From: G965276765 sp965276765
GTDB lineage: Bacteria > Actinomycetota > Acidimicrobiia > Acidimicrobiales > Palsa-688
Direction: 5' to 3'
Length of the DNA: 64,000 nucleotides
NCBI GenBank assembly: GCA_965276765.1
Contig: OZ255627.1
Span: forward strand, 3,534,001-3,598,000
This document shows, one piece after another, positions 43,903 to 53,111 of this stretch. Each line of letters starts with the position of its first letter. Position 1 is the stretch's first letter. Under the pieces are notes generated by a model. The model saw only the letters and a program-made list of their open reading frames with translations. It searched no databases and was not told the origin of the DNA. The translations under genes and the position numbers were made by a program.

Positions 43903-44424
43903 ATGTCTCCCACAATCACCCACCCCTCGGCTACCAAGGGCACCCGACGCCTCCGACGGCTGGCCACTGTCGTCACCGCCGTCGTCACCGCCCTGGCCCT
44001 CTGGGCTATCGCTGTCCACGCCGCCGGCGTTGACCTGCAATCTCCCGGCTTCGGGCAGTATCAAAGGCCCGCCGCGCTCAACCCCGCGACTGTCGCTGTC
44101 GTCAGTGGCCTGGCCGGATTCGCCGCCTGGGGGCTGCTGGCGCTTCTCGAACGCACCACGCGGCGACCCCGGCGGGTCTGGACCGCGGTCGCTCTCTTAT
44201 CGCTGGTGGTGTCCCTCGGCGCCCCGCTGTCCGGACATGGGGCCAGCGGCGCCAGCCGGGGCATCCTCGCCTGCCTTCACGTCCTCGTAGCGGTCACCAT
44301 CATCGTCCTGCTTGGCCGGACCGCCGGTGCCGGTCCCGGCGTCTCCGGACGGTCTCAGCAGCCACCCGTGCCGTCCGTTGCTAATGCCGACACCACACCT
44401 CAGACAACCGGGCGACGTTCGTAG
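43903..44424 (+). CDS. DUF6069-like four-TM membrane protein
   Basis: A 173-aa protein starting after AGGAAGGACC. Four hydrophobic segments: VVTAVVTALALWAIAVHAAG, VAVVSGLAGFAAWGLLALLE, VALLSLVVSLGAPLSG and ILACLHVLVAVTIIVLLG. The pattern with the RxxRRVWTAVALLSLV middle loop fits DUF6069 proteins. Third gene of the MarR-linked operon. Function unknown. Confidence 0.7.
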   Translation: MSPTITHPSATKGTRRLRRLATVVTAVVTALALWAIAVHAAGVDLQSPGFGQYQRPAALNPATVAVVSGLAGFAAWGLLALLERTTRRPRRVWTAVALLSLVVSLGAPLSGHGASGASRGILACLHVLVAVTIIVLLGRTAGAGPGVSGRSQQPPVPSVANADTTPQTTGRRS

Positions 44425-44485
44425 CGCCAACGCCGATCACCGTTCCCACAACCGGATCGCCAATCGACACAGGGGCCTGTTCGGG

Positions 44486-45375
44486 TCAGCCGCCTGCGGT
44501 TGTGGCCGGTTGCCGGTCGAGGCGGGTGCCGCGCCGCCAGATGCCTTCGATGTTGGCGGTTGCGGTGATGTTGACAGTGGGGTCACCGTCGACGAGCAGC
44601 AGATCGGCGGACTGTCCGGTGCGGATGCGGCCGCGGTCGATCAGGCCGAAGCGGTCCGCCGTGGCGGAAGTGGCGGCGGTGAGCGCCTCGACCGGAGACA
44701 GGCCGCTGTCGACGAGGAGGTGAAGCTCGCGATGCAGGCTGGCCCGTGGGCGACGCCGAGGGTCCCGGCGTCGCTACCGGCCAGGACGGTCACCCCGGCC
44801 TGGCGAAGTTGCCGCAGAGCGGTGGGAGCGGCGGTGATGTCGACGCCGGCGTCCGGGCCGAGGGGGAAGTTCCCGTCGGCCATGGTCAGCATCATCGCTG
44901 CGGTTTGATCCAGGTACGGGCCGAAACGAGGATCGCCAGCCTGCTCGGGACCGTAGCCGGCCCCGCAGATCGCTTCGAGGACCACGAGTGTAGGAACCAC
45001 GAACATGGCCCGCTCGGCTGCCCCGACAGCGAAGCTCGGCTCAGGTGCGGTGTCGACGACGAGGTGGGCCAGCCCGTCGGCACCAGCGTCCACTGCCAGC
45101 TGGCCAGCGGCTCGGTCGAGGGCGTGGACGATGGCCATCAAGCCCAGTGGCGGTGGGCGGCGTCGATCAGCGCCTTCACGGTGTCAGCGTCCAGGGCCGG
45201 GCGGGAGTAGCCGAGGCAGCACCCGTCGTCGATGATGATCTTCAGGTAGTCCGAGCCTTCGGCTACTCGGGCGACCAGCCAGTCGCCATCGGATTCCAGC
45301 CCTGCCGATGCGGTGGACGGTTCGGTCGCGTCCGAAATCGACAAGGTTACGAGGGGCGACCCCGGCTGACCGCTT
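44486..45375 (-). pseudogene. amidohydrolase, truncated and twice frameshifted
   Basis: Metal-dependent hydrolase of the imidazolonepropionase/prolidase-like group. Reading toward the C-terminus: LVARVAEGSDYLKIIIDDGC; a break near 45136; then MAIVHALDRAAGQLAVDAGA, MFVVPTLVVLEAICGAGY and VTVLAGSDAGTLGVAHG (the metal-site Asp). A second break near 44743 at a C3/G3 run follows, then LHRELHLLVDSGLSPVEALT and GQSADLLLVDGDPTVNITA to a stop at 44486. The N-terminal HxH metal site is absent. Truncation plus two indels indicates genuine loss of function. The 5' boundary is approximate. Confidence 0.75.
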
Positions 45376-45463
45376 ACCGTTCCGCTTGCGACACTCGACC
45401 CCAGCCCTCCGCGGACAGGAGGTTCTGGCTGTGGGACGTGCATCGTGGTGGGATGATCGGCGT

Positions 45464-46132
45464 GTGTCCGTCGCGGTCGCCTCTCCACGTCGACGATTCC
45501 TCGACGAGATGGCCGCACTTGTGCCTACGAGCACCGCGGACTGCATGCGGGTCGGGATCGACGGGGTTGACGGAACGGGCAAGACGGTCTTCGCCGACGA
45601 CCTTGCGGCCACGTTGCGCGCCGCGGGCCGGGCCGTCATTCGGGTATCGGCGGACGACTTCCACAACGTTCGAGCCGTGCGACATCGCCTCGGCCACGAC
45701 TCGCCGCAAGGTTTCTGGCTGGACAGCTACAACTACCCCGCCCTTCGCAACCGCGTGCTCGCCCCACTCGGCCCCGGCGGCTCGCGCCGATATCAAGCCG
45801 CCTGCCACGACTTGGAGACCGACCAGCGGATCGACCCGCCCGCAGAAGAGGCCCCGCCCGGTGCAGTTGTGGTGCTCGACGGCTTGTTCGTGCACCGCGA
45901 CGAGTTGGCCGGCATCTGGGACTTGTCGGTGTTCCTGGACGTGCCGTTCGCGGTGTCGGTAGCGCGGATGGCCACCCGAGACGGCAGCCACCCAGACCCA
46001 GACCACCCGAGTCTGGCCCGCTACGTCGGTGGTCAGCGGCTGTACTTCGCGGCCTGTCAGCCTTGGCAGCGAGCCGACCTTGTCGTAAATGCCACTGACC
46101 TGGACGCCCCCGCCTTCACGAGCATCCATTGA
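45464..46132 (+). CDS. uridine kinase-like P-loop kinase
   Basis: A 222-aa protein. Walker A GIDGVDGTGKTVFADDLAAT, then VIRVSADDFHNVRAVRHRLG with the catalytic Asp, and GFWLDSYNYPALRNRVLAPL, the order found in uridine kinase-like phosphotransferases. PPGAVVVLDGLFVHRDELAG is Walker B, and SVARMATRDGSHPDPDHPSL the lid. GTG at 45464 fits the family start; the open frame upstream overlaps the amidohydrolase ruin and is non-coding. Substrate probably a nucleoside or another small alcohol. Confidence 0.85.
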   Translation: MSVAVASPRRRFLDEMAALVPTSTADCMRVGIDGVDGTGKTVFADDLAATLRAAGRAVIRVSADDFHNVRAVRHRLGHDSPQGFWLDSYNYPALRNRVLAPLGPGGSRRYQAACHDLETDQRIDPPAEEAPPGAVVVLDGLFVHRDELAGIWDLSVFLDVPFAVSVARMATRDGSHPDPDHPSLARYVGGQRLYFAACQPWQRADLVVNATDLDAPAFTSIH

Positions 46133-46211
46133 CCGATCGCCACCTGGACAGGTAAGGCTTTCGCGTTCGTCTCGCATTGAAGCTCAAGGTCCCAACGCGC
46201 GAAGTTTGTTC

Positions 46212-46751
46212 GTGGTCGAACCGCCCGCACCCGACTGCTGGCTGAATCCAGATGTCGAGCTGCGGGCTTCGCCCATCCATGGCCTGGGACTGTTCACGCG
46301 GGCCGTCTTACCGACCGCAACAATCATTTCACGGCTCGGAGGTCAGCTCGTCGACACCCAAGAACTGAAGCGCCAACTCAACCTGGCCGCAGGCGGTGAG
46401 CGCGGGTACGTCGACACCGTCACCGTCGGCGAAGACCTGCACCTGATGCTGGCACCCGGAACCGGGAACGGGCGGGGCAACCACAGTTGCGACCCGAACA
46501 CATGGTGGGTCGACGCCTACACCCTCGCAGCCCGGCGCGAGATCGCCGTCGACGAGGAGGTCACCAACGACTACGCGACGAGCACCGACGCAGACTCGTT
46601 CACCATGGCGTGCTCGTGCGCCTCACCGCTCTGCCGGGACCTGGTCACCGGCGGCGACTGGCGACGGGCCGATCTACGCGATCGCTACGGGACGCACTGG
46701 GTCCCCGCCGTCCTGCGCCACATCGCCAACGTCCACGGATCGCCGAAGTGA
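46212..46751 (+). CDS. SET domain protein (second copy type)
   Basis: A 179-aa SAM-dependent lysine methyltransferase-like protein. VELRASPIHGLGLFTRAVLP is the SET opening, NGRGNHSCDPNTWWVDAYTL the NHSC motif, and DEEVTNDYATSTDAD the catalytic tyrosine motif. ACSCASPLCRDLVTGGDWRR is a post-SET-like Cys motif. GTG at 46212 is used. It is divergent in sequence from the SET protein at 8313, though both end with the same D-W-R/Q-x-x-x-L-x-x-R-Y tail layout. Substrate unknown. Confidence 0.85.
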   Translation: MVEPPAPDCWLNPDVELRASPIHGLGLFTRAVLPTATIISRLGGQLVDTQELKRQLNLAAGGERGYVDTVTVGEDLHLMLAPGTGNGRGNHSCDPNTWWVDAYTLAARREIAVDEEVTNDYATSTDADSFTMACSCASPLCRDLVTGGDWRRADLRDRYGTHWVPAVLRHIANVHGSPK

Positions 46752-46802
46752 TATCCCGGCAGCGAGCGCTCGCGGCCCTTGCTGCGGCGGCTCGGTTCCC
46801 GC

Positions 46803-47339
46803 TCAGCTGGGCGGGGAGCGCAGAGTGACGCGGACCGGTGCGGCTTGGCGAGACCCGGTCGGGAGGGCACTGACGTGGGAGAGGGCTCGGTAGCTGCCCG
46901 CCGATAGTGCCGGCTGGGCGCCGGAGGGGGTGCAGACCGGAGTCATGGGTGTCGCCTGGTTCACGGACTTCACGCAGCTGGTCGCCATAGTGGAGACCCT
47001 GATCGGGAATCGGTTGACGCCGGGCGCGAGGTGTGTGGTCCGGCACATACCGGTGAGTGGGGCATAGCCGAAGAACTTGGTGGTCTTTCCCAGCCCGACG
47101 CTGATGAACAGTTGGGCGGGGCAGGCGTGGACGGTGATCGTCCTCGTGGTGGTGTTGTCGAGGAGGGCCTTGCCGTGTATCGGGGTACCGGCTGCGACGA
47201 CGGTCCGGTCGAGCCTGATCGAGACCTCCACCGGCGGACCGTTGCCCGCCGAGGTGCGTGTGGTGGACTTGGCGCCGCACGCCGCGGCGACGACAATGAG
47301 AAGAGCGGATATCCCGACCAGCCAGGGCGCCCGGCGCAT
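46803..47339 (-). CDS. lipoprotein with beta-sandwich-like domain
   Basis: A 178-aa exported lipoprotein. The signal LVGISALLIVVAAACGAK has a lipobox ending in Cys. The mature part has PPVEVSIRLDRTVVAAGTPI, then GKALLDNTTTRTITVHACPA, which looks like an Ig-like or BsuPI-type fold with several Cys. ATG at 47339. Function unknown. Confidence 0.7.
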   Translation of the reverse strand: MRRAPWLVGISALLIVVAAACGAKSTTRTSAGNGPPVEVSIRLDRTVVAAGTPIHGKALLDNTTTRTITVHACPAQLFISVGLGKTTKFFGYAPLTGMCRTTHLAPGVNRFPIRVSTMATSCVKSVNQATPMTPVCTPSGAQPALSAGSYRALSHVSALPTGSRQAAPVRVTLRSPPS

Positions 47340-47452
47340 AACGGAATCGTACTGCGGTCGTGATGGGCACGGATTGGCCGTCGACGCCGTCACCGGGGTG
47401 CGTGATCGACCTTCGACAGTGGCTCCAGAGGCTCGGGTTGTCTCCGCAGTCC

Positions 47453-47842
47453 TCAGTCCGGCCAGCCGGCTCCGAGCACCGACCGCTCCCTTTCCAAGCA
47501 GTGGACGAGTCTCGTCGCCGGAGGGGTGATGGCGCCGAGTTGCGTAGTGAAGAGGGTGGCCCCAAATACGCCCCCTTGCTTCTTCGGCTCCCTGATCCGG
47601 ATCACGACCGGGTTGTTCTGACAGGAGCGGAGGTCGCTGTCGGCCTCGGCGAGCGACGTGCCCCTCGTAAAGGTGACCATCATCTTGTAGGGCGGGCCGC
47701 ACTGCCCGGCGCATATCTGGTTTTGCGGGTGGTGGCCGCAGGCGGCGACGCCGAGGAAGAGGAGTGCCGCTCCCACCAGAGCCGAACCGTGGCGGCGCCT
47801 GGAGCGAGCTGACTTGCCAGGGACTCGTGGGCGTGACGGCAT
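47453..47842 (-). CDS. small lipoprotein
   Basis: A 129-aa protein with twin-basic N-terminus (KSARSRRRHGSALVGAALLF) and lipobox LGVAACGHHP. The mature domain (YKMMVTFTRGTSLAEADSDL, then RSCQNNPVVIRIRE) resembles a short FMN-free, stress-type fold with paired Cys. Co-directional with the lipoprotein at 46803. Function unknown. Confidence 0.65.
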   Translation of the reverse strand: MPSRPRVPGKSARSRRRHGSALVGAALLFLGVAACGHHPQNQICAGQCGPPYKMMVTFTRGTSLAEADSDLRSCQNNPVVIRIREPKKQGGVFGATLFTTQLGAITPPATRLVHCLERERSVLGAGWPD

Positions 47843-47905
47843 AGCTCTGTGACGCACGACGACCCGCCGAGAGTTCCCTCGGCCTCGGCACGACGCCGCC
47901 GATTT

Positions 47906-48352
47906 TCACGTCTCAGGCCCATCCCCGTCCTGGCGACTCGCGGCGGCGACAACCTCGACCTCGAAGCCGTCGGCGTTGGCAAGGTAGCCGGCGTAGTGCT
48001 CGGGGCCGCCGGCGAAGGGGTGCCGGTCGGCGAACAGCAGGGTCCAGCCGTGGTCTACCGCCTCGGTCACGAGCCGGTCGACATCGCTGACGTCACCGGC
48101 GTGGAAGGCGAGATGGTTGAGCCCAGGGCGGAGCCGGTCGTGAGCGCCGCTGGTGAGCGCCGGGGACTGCTCGACCACGACGTAGGTGTCGCCGAGCAGC
48201 CAGCTGCGCCCGTCGTCCCACTCCCGGTGGACGGCGTAGCCGAGGGCTTCGAGGAGCCACCCGAGGCTGGCAGTAGCGCCCTCCAGATCGGAGACCCACA
48301 GCTCAACGTGGTGGAGCTGTCCGCGCATAGCCGACCTCTGCCGAACTGTCAC
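47906..48352 (-). CDS. VOC (glyoxalase/bleomycin resistance) family protein
   Basis: A 148-aa metal-binding dioxygenase/lyase-fold protein. LHHVELWVSDLEGATASLGW carries the first metal His; LRPGLNHLAFHAGDVSDVDR the second; GPEHYAGYLANADGFEVEVV the Glu-containing strand. GTG at 48352 overlaps the stop of the upstream APH gene (GTGA); ATG 48328 is an alternative. Coupling to a phosphotransferase suggests a drug- or toxin-modifying pair (inference). Confidence 0.85.
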   Translation of the reverse strand: MTVRQRSAMRGQLHHVELWVSDLEGATASLGWLLEALGYAVHREWDDGRSWLLGDTYVVVEQSPALTSGAHDRLRPGLNHLAFHAGDVSDVDRLVTEAVDHGWTLLFADRHPFAGGPEHYAGYLANADGFEVEVVAAASRQDGDGPET

Positions 48353-49128
48353 GTTTTCCCATTCTCAGGGGTGGAATTTCGGGAGTTCAGCTCGGCGAGT
48401 CGGCGGCGGGCGTAGTCCGGCTCGGCTTCCCAGCTGGTGGCGGCCTCCCACGCAACGCCGGCGCTAATCACGGCGCCCCGAACGACGGGCAATGCCAGCG
48501 GCAGGGGAATGTCCTCGGGCAGGGCTGCGATATCGAACCACCCCACATCGACACGTGCCTCGTCCCAATCCAGCAGGCCGACCGAGCCATCATCGGCCAC
48601 CACAACATTCAGCGCGCCAGGGTCGCCGTGCACGACCGAAACCGGACCGACCTGCACCCGCCGCCACGCAGCCCGAATCGCGAGCGCGTCGTCGCCGGCC
48701 ATCATGCTCAGGTCGACGTCCCCGCCGCTCGAAAGCCGGAGAAGCTCGCCCGACGAGGCGAACCCCGGGCGCTGGGGGTATCCAACCGTGAAGCGATGCA
48801 GGTCGACCAAGACTTTGACCACCTTCTGCCAGTCCCGACGTTCACTTGCAGGACGGCCGGTCAGGAGAGCCGTCACCACCGTGCCATCCACGCAGAGCCG
48901 ACCGTCGAAGGACGGGACCGGCCGAGGGACCACGAACCCTGCGTCGTGCAACGAGACCAGGAGATCCAACTCCCACGCCAAGGACGACTCTTCGCGCCGG
49001 GACCGTCTCACGACGAAGCGCCGGTCTCCGCGACGCGCCAGGTAAGGCGAGTTACGGGCGCCGCCGTCAAGCCGCTCTCGCAACTCCAATCCAGGCCACG
49101 CGTCCAAGCTGAGCGGGCCGCCGTCCAT
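48349..49128 (-). CDS. aminoglycoside phosphotransferase family protein
   Basis: Kinase-fold phosphotransferase, 259 aa from ATG 49128 (open frame to TTG 49161). VSVVHGDPGALNVVVADDGS has the HGDxxxxN catalytic loop and VGLLDWDEARVDVGWFDIAA the Mg-binding LLDWD motif. RRGDRRFVVRRSRREES is the ATP-binding N-lobe. The acceptor is unknown; the family phosphorylates aminoglycosides, choline, homoserine and others. Translationally coupled to the VOC gene. Confidence 0.86.
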   Translation of the reverse strand: MDGGPLSLDAWPGLELRERLDGGARNSPYLARRGDRRFVVRRSRREESSLAWELDLLVSLHDAGFVVPRPVPSFDGRLCVDGTVVTALLTGRPASERRDWQKVVKVLVDLHRFTVGYPQRPGFASSGELLRLSSGGDVDLSMMAGDDALAIRAAWRRVQVGPVSVVHGDPGALNVVVADDGSVGLLDWDEARVDVGWFDIAALPEDIPLPLALPVVRGAVISAGVAWEAATSWEAEPDYARRRLAELNSRNSTPENGKT

Positions 49129-49371
49129 CTCCTCATGATGGCCGCCAACCGCAGCGAACAACGCGCTCCCCAGACGGGACGGTCTACCTCACGGAGCGAC
49201 CACGAATCGTGACTGAGCACCTTGCATCCCAAAACTAGGCGATCGCCTCCGTCCTCACCCTTCGGGCAGGGAATCGAATCGCCCTCGGGTGAGCGCTCCA
49301 CGGCGGGCTCACCCGCACGGCAACCCGAGGCGGACCGGCTTTCGGAGCGGATGCGGCCAGCAGCGGGAGGA

Positions 49372-49593
49372 TCAGTCCTGAGGGGGCATGCCCGCAGGCT
49401 CTACTGGGGGAGGACGCCGGGTCACGACGTAGCCGTAGATGATCTCCCCTGCGAGGGTCTCGGCTACTCCTCGGAGGTCCTGGGCCGTCGTCATGGGGAC
49501 CTCCATGGCGGACATCACCGCGAACTCCTCGACGATCATCTCGACGAGGTCCTCGTAGGTCCCGGGCGGCTCGTCACGGATCTGCGTCCTCAC
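49372..49593 (-). CDS. small hypothetical protein
   Basis: A 73-aa ORF from GTG 49593. TYEDLVEMIVEEFAVMSAME and DLRGVAETLAGEIIYGYVVT look like two amphipathic helices. Composition is protein-like; no family recognised. Confidence 0.45.
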   Translation of the reverse strand: MRTQIRDEPPGTYEDLVEMIVEEFAVMSAMEVPMTTAQDLRGVAETLAGEIIYGYVVTRRPPPVEPAGMPPQD

Positions 49594-49830
49594 GAGCTCC
49601 AGTCTCTACCCCGCGGCTGAGCGAGACGAGGCGATGCGACGACTGAGCGCCGCAAGGCCCACACGGCGAGCGATCGGGGAGCCGGCCGGCCTGACGCACA
49701 CGGCCGTGGCGAACGCCGTCCGAGGCGGCGACGACCAGGCGTAGTGACGTGGTCGGTGAGGACGCCTAGCGCGTACCAAGGCCCAAGGTGGGTCGACGTA
49801 CCAGCTGAGCAGAGCCGAGGTGTGCTGCTC

Positions 49831-50338
49831 TCACCCGCATGACGGTACGGGAGACTTGCGGGACGGCGGAGTCGCGAGGGTTGGTGGGCGCCCGGACTGT
49901 GTGGTCGCTGGGGGCGGCCCGTACAGGTTCGTGGCCCAGCGGCCACTCACCCAGTCCAAACTGAGGCCGACGTGGAGGCGCTTCAGCGAAGTGCACTGCA
50001 CGTCGTAGGTGACGCTTATCTCGCCGAACCCTTCGCCGCCGGAGATGGACGCCACGGAGGTTCGGGTGGTGGCCGATCAGGGCGATCGTCGCGGTTGCGT
50101 CGGCTGTCTCCCCCGAACCTCCAATGGTCGCGAGCGCCGCTGAGTCCCCAGTCTCGAGGTCTCGTGCTACCGCCTGGGCCGTGGCGGACACGACGGGGAC
50201 GGGGCGGCCGTGACTGTCAAGCCCAAAGGGCGGGGAAGACGGGTTGTCGCTGGCGCTTACCGCCAAGAGTGCTCCTGCTACCACGACGACCGCGCCGACA
50301 CCCGCCAGCAGGACCTTCCATCGGTAGCTCCTCGGCAC
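49831..50338 (-). pseudogene. membrane-anchored hypothetical protein, frameshifted
   Basis: The N-terminus MPRSYRWKVLLAGVGAVVVV is a signal anchor, followed by VSATAQAVARDLETGDSAAL. The frame is lost after ALIGHHP near 50060-50066. In the next frame TSVASISGGEGFGEISVTYD and LSLDWVSGRWATNLYGPPPA run to a stop at 49831. Together they make one plausible 170-aa exported protein. Confidence 0.55.
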
Positions 50339-50607
50339 GTGGACTCTCCGATCTCAGCCAAGCAGCGGTGCTCGGCGACGATAGCGCCTGCCCCGAGCGA
50401 TCGGGAGTACTCAGTTCCCATGGGGTATCGACGCAACCGCCCCCATGGCCAAGAGTGGCCGCCCGTCACCAGCCGACTGGGTCACGCACCACCTGGGTGC
50501 GCCAAGGAGCGTGAGACTTCTCTCCGTGGTCCTACGGCCCCCCGCAACCGGAGTGTCCAACCTTCACGACTCACGTGTGTTGTCGACGGTCAGTGACAAC
50601 TGCCCAG

Positions 50608-51002
50608 TTACGAGTCGGTCGGCCCATCCACTGGCTCGTGAACGGAAGCACTCCGAAATCCCGGATCTGAACCCAGAACCGATCGGATGTCGGCGAACAC
50701 GTGCTCCATCACCTCGGCGGGTTCCAAGCTCAGCCCGCATGCGGCGATCATTCGCATCAGGCTCTCCCGTTGCAGTTTCGGGAGCTGGCTACCTCTGAAT
50801 GCCCGAGCCAAGCACCGGCCGTTTGCGCGAAGAGACCCAAGATCTGACCGACTGCCTGTCGCTCGGGATCAAAACCCCAGACCCGGCGATGGCCGGGAAA
50901 GCGCCTTCGCGTGATGGCGCGCTCGACCTCAAAGAAGTCCCGTTGGACACCGTAAGCCCCAGCCAGCGTCCCGATCGGATCACGTACCCGCTCACGTGAC
51001 AA
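50608..51002 (-). pseudogene. hypothetical protein, frameshifted
   Basis: The first frame gives IGTLAGAYGVQRDFFEVERA and RVWGFDPERQAVGQILGLFA; the second, after a break near 50805, gives FRGSQLPKLQRESLMRMIAA and AEVMEHVFADIRSVLGSDPG. The combined 125-residue protein is alpha-helical. No family recognised. TTG at 51002 is a possible start. Confidence 0.45.
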
Positions 51003-51219
51003 CGATGGACGGGATGGGCCGTTCACAGGAACAAGAATGCCCGATCTGAGCACGCAGCAACTTCGCACGCAGAATCAGCCGGCGACGGCGTGGCCTCAAC
51101 ACTTCACCCACACGACCTGCCGCCAGGTCGAGCCGCGGTTCGTCAGCGCACCGACAGCGCGCCGCGCCCAGTTTGGCGCGTGACGGTCCCTGGAATGTCG
51201 CCCTCGTGGAAGCAGCCCC

Positions 51220-51723
51220 TCATCGGGCGGGGTGGGCTATCAGGTCCTCGTCCAGGGCAGCGCCTGCGTCCCGCACCTCTTGCCTGCTCATCACGACGGC
51301 GATCTGGCACCAGCCAGGCTTCAGCGGGTCTATGGGCGGTTCGGCCCAGGCGTGGCTCAACCGGACCAGCAACTGCACCTGCTTCCCGTCGTAGCGGCCA
51401 ACTGCGAGGCACAGATTCGGCTCGGTAAATGTCAACCACTCAGCGCAGCTCAGCTCGTCCCGTGCGACTGCCTGCGTGTCCTCGACAGCGACGACCGGTG
51501 CCTCGCCGTCGGCAACCCGCCGCAGCCAGACCGCAGCGTCAGCCACTTCCCAAGTGGTCAGGGCCGGATCGCGAAAGGACCAAGACGCCCCACCGGGCGT
51601 GCGTACCGACCCCATGATGACCAGCCAGTTGGCATCCCACCCAGTGGGCTCCTTATGGACGTCGGGGAACTGGTAGCCGGCGACCTGCAGGTCCACCGAG
51701 GCGCCGGAACCGGTTAGGTGCAT
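51220..51723 (-). CDS. WapI-like immunity/hypothetical protein
   Basis: A 167-aa protein. VDLQVAGYQFPDVHKEPTGW, then DANWLVIMGSVRTPGGASWS and FRDPALTTWEVADAAVWLRR match the pattern of a beta-rich family annotated as WapI-type immunity proteins. PNLCLAVGRYDGKQVQLLVR continues the sheet. ATG at 51723 is used; the open frame continues upstream without sense. No toxin gene is beside it, so it would be an orphan immunity gene. The family name is recalled from memory and is tentative. Confidence 0.6.
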   Translation of the reverse strand: MHLTGSGASVDLQVAGYQFPDVHKEPTGWDANWLVIMGSVRTPGGASWSFRDPALTTWEVADAAVWLRRVADGEAPVVAVEDTQAVARDELSCAEWLTFTEPNLCLAVGRYDGKQVQLLVRLSHAWAEPPIDPLKPGWCQIAVVMSRQEVRDAGAALDEDLIAHPAR

Positions 51724-52351
51724 CCCTGACACTCTGCCACCTCCTCGAGGGGAGGATCGAGCACATGCAATGCCGGCAGGTGCTTGACGCTCGGCGTGGA
51801 CGACCGGTGAGACGATGCGCCCCGGCGGTGGCCAAGAAAGCCTCCTGGCTCTTCGGCAGTCCCGGTCACCGGTCCTGCGAGGGATAGCCGGTCGAGCCGC
51901 ACCCGGTCGCCTCTGCGTTCCATGGCCCGTTCGGGTTGCGGAACGGCTCAAACGCTCGCTCGTTTGATGCAGAAATAGCGGGCGAGGTCCGAGGCGTTTG
52001 CCGCTCCGTGCCTCCCTCGGGGATGTCGCTGCTCGGGCTGGTTCGGCAATTCGGCACATGAGCGAGGTGGAGTGGCACTACGCCCGGCATTGCGGCCACG
52101 CCGACCTGCTGCGCGAACGAATCGACGGTCGTGTCGGCCAGTAGCCCGTGGCGCCAGGGGCCGCGACGGCCCCGTAGTCGTGCTCGAGGCGCAACGGAGC
52201 GAGCGGTGGCTCCAAGACGCCGTCGAGGCCGACCGGCGCGGCTACCCGGAGGGGAGGGGACGAGCCACGCCTCCCTGGTCCTGGCAACCACCGCCGGCCC
52301 GATGGTCTACCTTCGGGCTTGCACCGTCCATGGCTCGGTGAGGAGGACTAC
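51724..52351. other. gene-poor stretch
   Basis: The only hint of coding is a 28-codon frame at 52058 on the plus strand (MSEVEWHYARHCGHADLLRE), which stops early and may be the start of a decayed gene. GAGGAGG before 52352 belongs to the next gene. Confidence 0.35.
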
Positions 52352-52750
52352 GTGGTGAGACTCTGGCGTACCCAACCCGGCCGGCTGTTGGCCGCGTACG
52401 TCATCCTCGACGTGCTGCTAATCGTCTACACGCGGACTGCTGGCGCGAGTCTCAATGCAGGTACATCCGGCGGCGCGCCGCTGGCCTGGACGGCACTGGT
52501 CGGCTTTCTCGTCTGGCGGGTCTGGCGTGGCGGTCGGGTGTCTTGGGTCATCTTGGTGGTGATCAACAGCCTCGCCTTGGCCGCGCTCGTGATGGGAGTG
52601 GCGTCTCCGTGGGGCCTCTACCAGCTGGGGTTGTTGGTCTTCATCGTCGTCCAACTTGCGGTTCTGCTCAGCCCAGCGGTCCGCGCCTACCGGCCCGGTT
52701 CGAGGTCAGGAACAGCGACGGATCATCGCTCGGGCACACTGTCGACGTGA
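52352..52750 (+). CDS. four-TM hypothetical membrane protein
   Basis: A 132-aa protein from GTG 52352, preceded by GGTGAGGAGGAC. Hydrophobic segments: LLAAYVILDVLLIVYTR, LAWTALVGFLVWRVWR, SWVILVVINSLALAALVMGV and LGLLVFIVVQLAVLLSPAV. The stop overlaps the next gene (GTGA). Function unknown. Confidence 0.7.
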   Translation: MVRLWRTQPGRLLAAYVILDVLLIVYTRTAGASLNAGTSGGAPLAWTALVGFLVWRVWRGGRVSWVILVVINSLALAALVMGVASPWGLYQLGLLVFIVVQLAVLLSPAVRAYRPGSRSGTATDHRSGTLST

Positions 52751-53097
52751 TCGGAGAACGAGACGAGCGGCCGTGGGGTTCCTACGTTGTCTTGGACGAG
52801 ACGCCAGGCCACAAAGTGAAGCGGATCGAGGTTCGCCCTGGTTGCCGCCTGAGCTACCAGCGTCATGGGCGACGGGCCGAGCACTGGTTCGTCGTGTCGG
52901 GGAACGCGGATGTGATTCTCGACGGGGCGTCGCAGCGCCTGGCGGTCGGCGCCGCCATCGACGTGCCGATCGGCGTCGCCCACCGGGTCGGCAACTCGGG
53001 GGCCCACGACCTGGTCTTCATCGAGGTTCAACACGGTGAGTACTTCGGCGAGGACGATATCGAGCGCCTCGACGACGACTTCGGCCGAGCCGGCTGA
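52747..53097 (+). CDS. cupin, mannose-6-phosphate isomerase type II-like
   Basis: A 116-aa single-domain cupin. RPWGSYVVLDETPGHKVKRI, PGCRLSYQRHGRRAEHWFVV and GNADVILDGASQRL match the isomerase domain of ManC/type-II phosphomannose isomerases, and the His/Glu metal ligands in the RHGRRAEHW segment are present. Most such domains are fused to a guanylyltransferase; here it is free-standing. Translationally coupled to the membrane protein upstream. Confidence 0.85.
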   Translation: MIGERDERPWGSYVVLDETPGHKVKRIEVRPGCRLSYQRHGRRAEHWFVVSGNADVILDGASQRLAVGAAIDVPIGVAHRVGNSGAHDLVFIEVQHGEYFGEDDIERLDDDFGRAG

Positions 53098-53111
53098 CGT
53101 CACGGCGCCGG

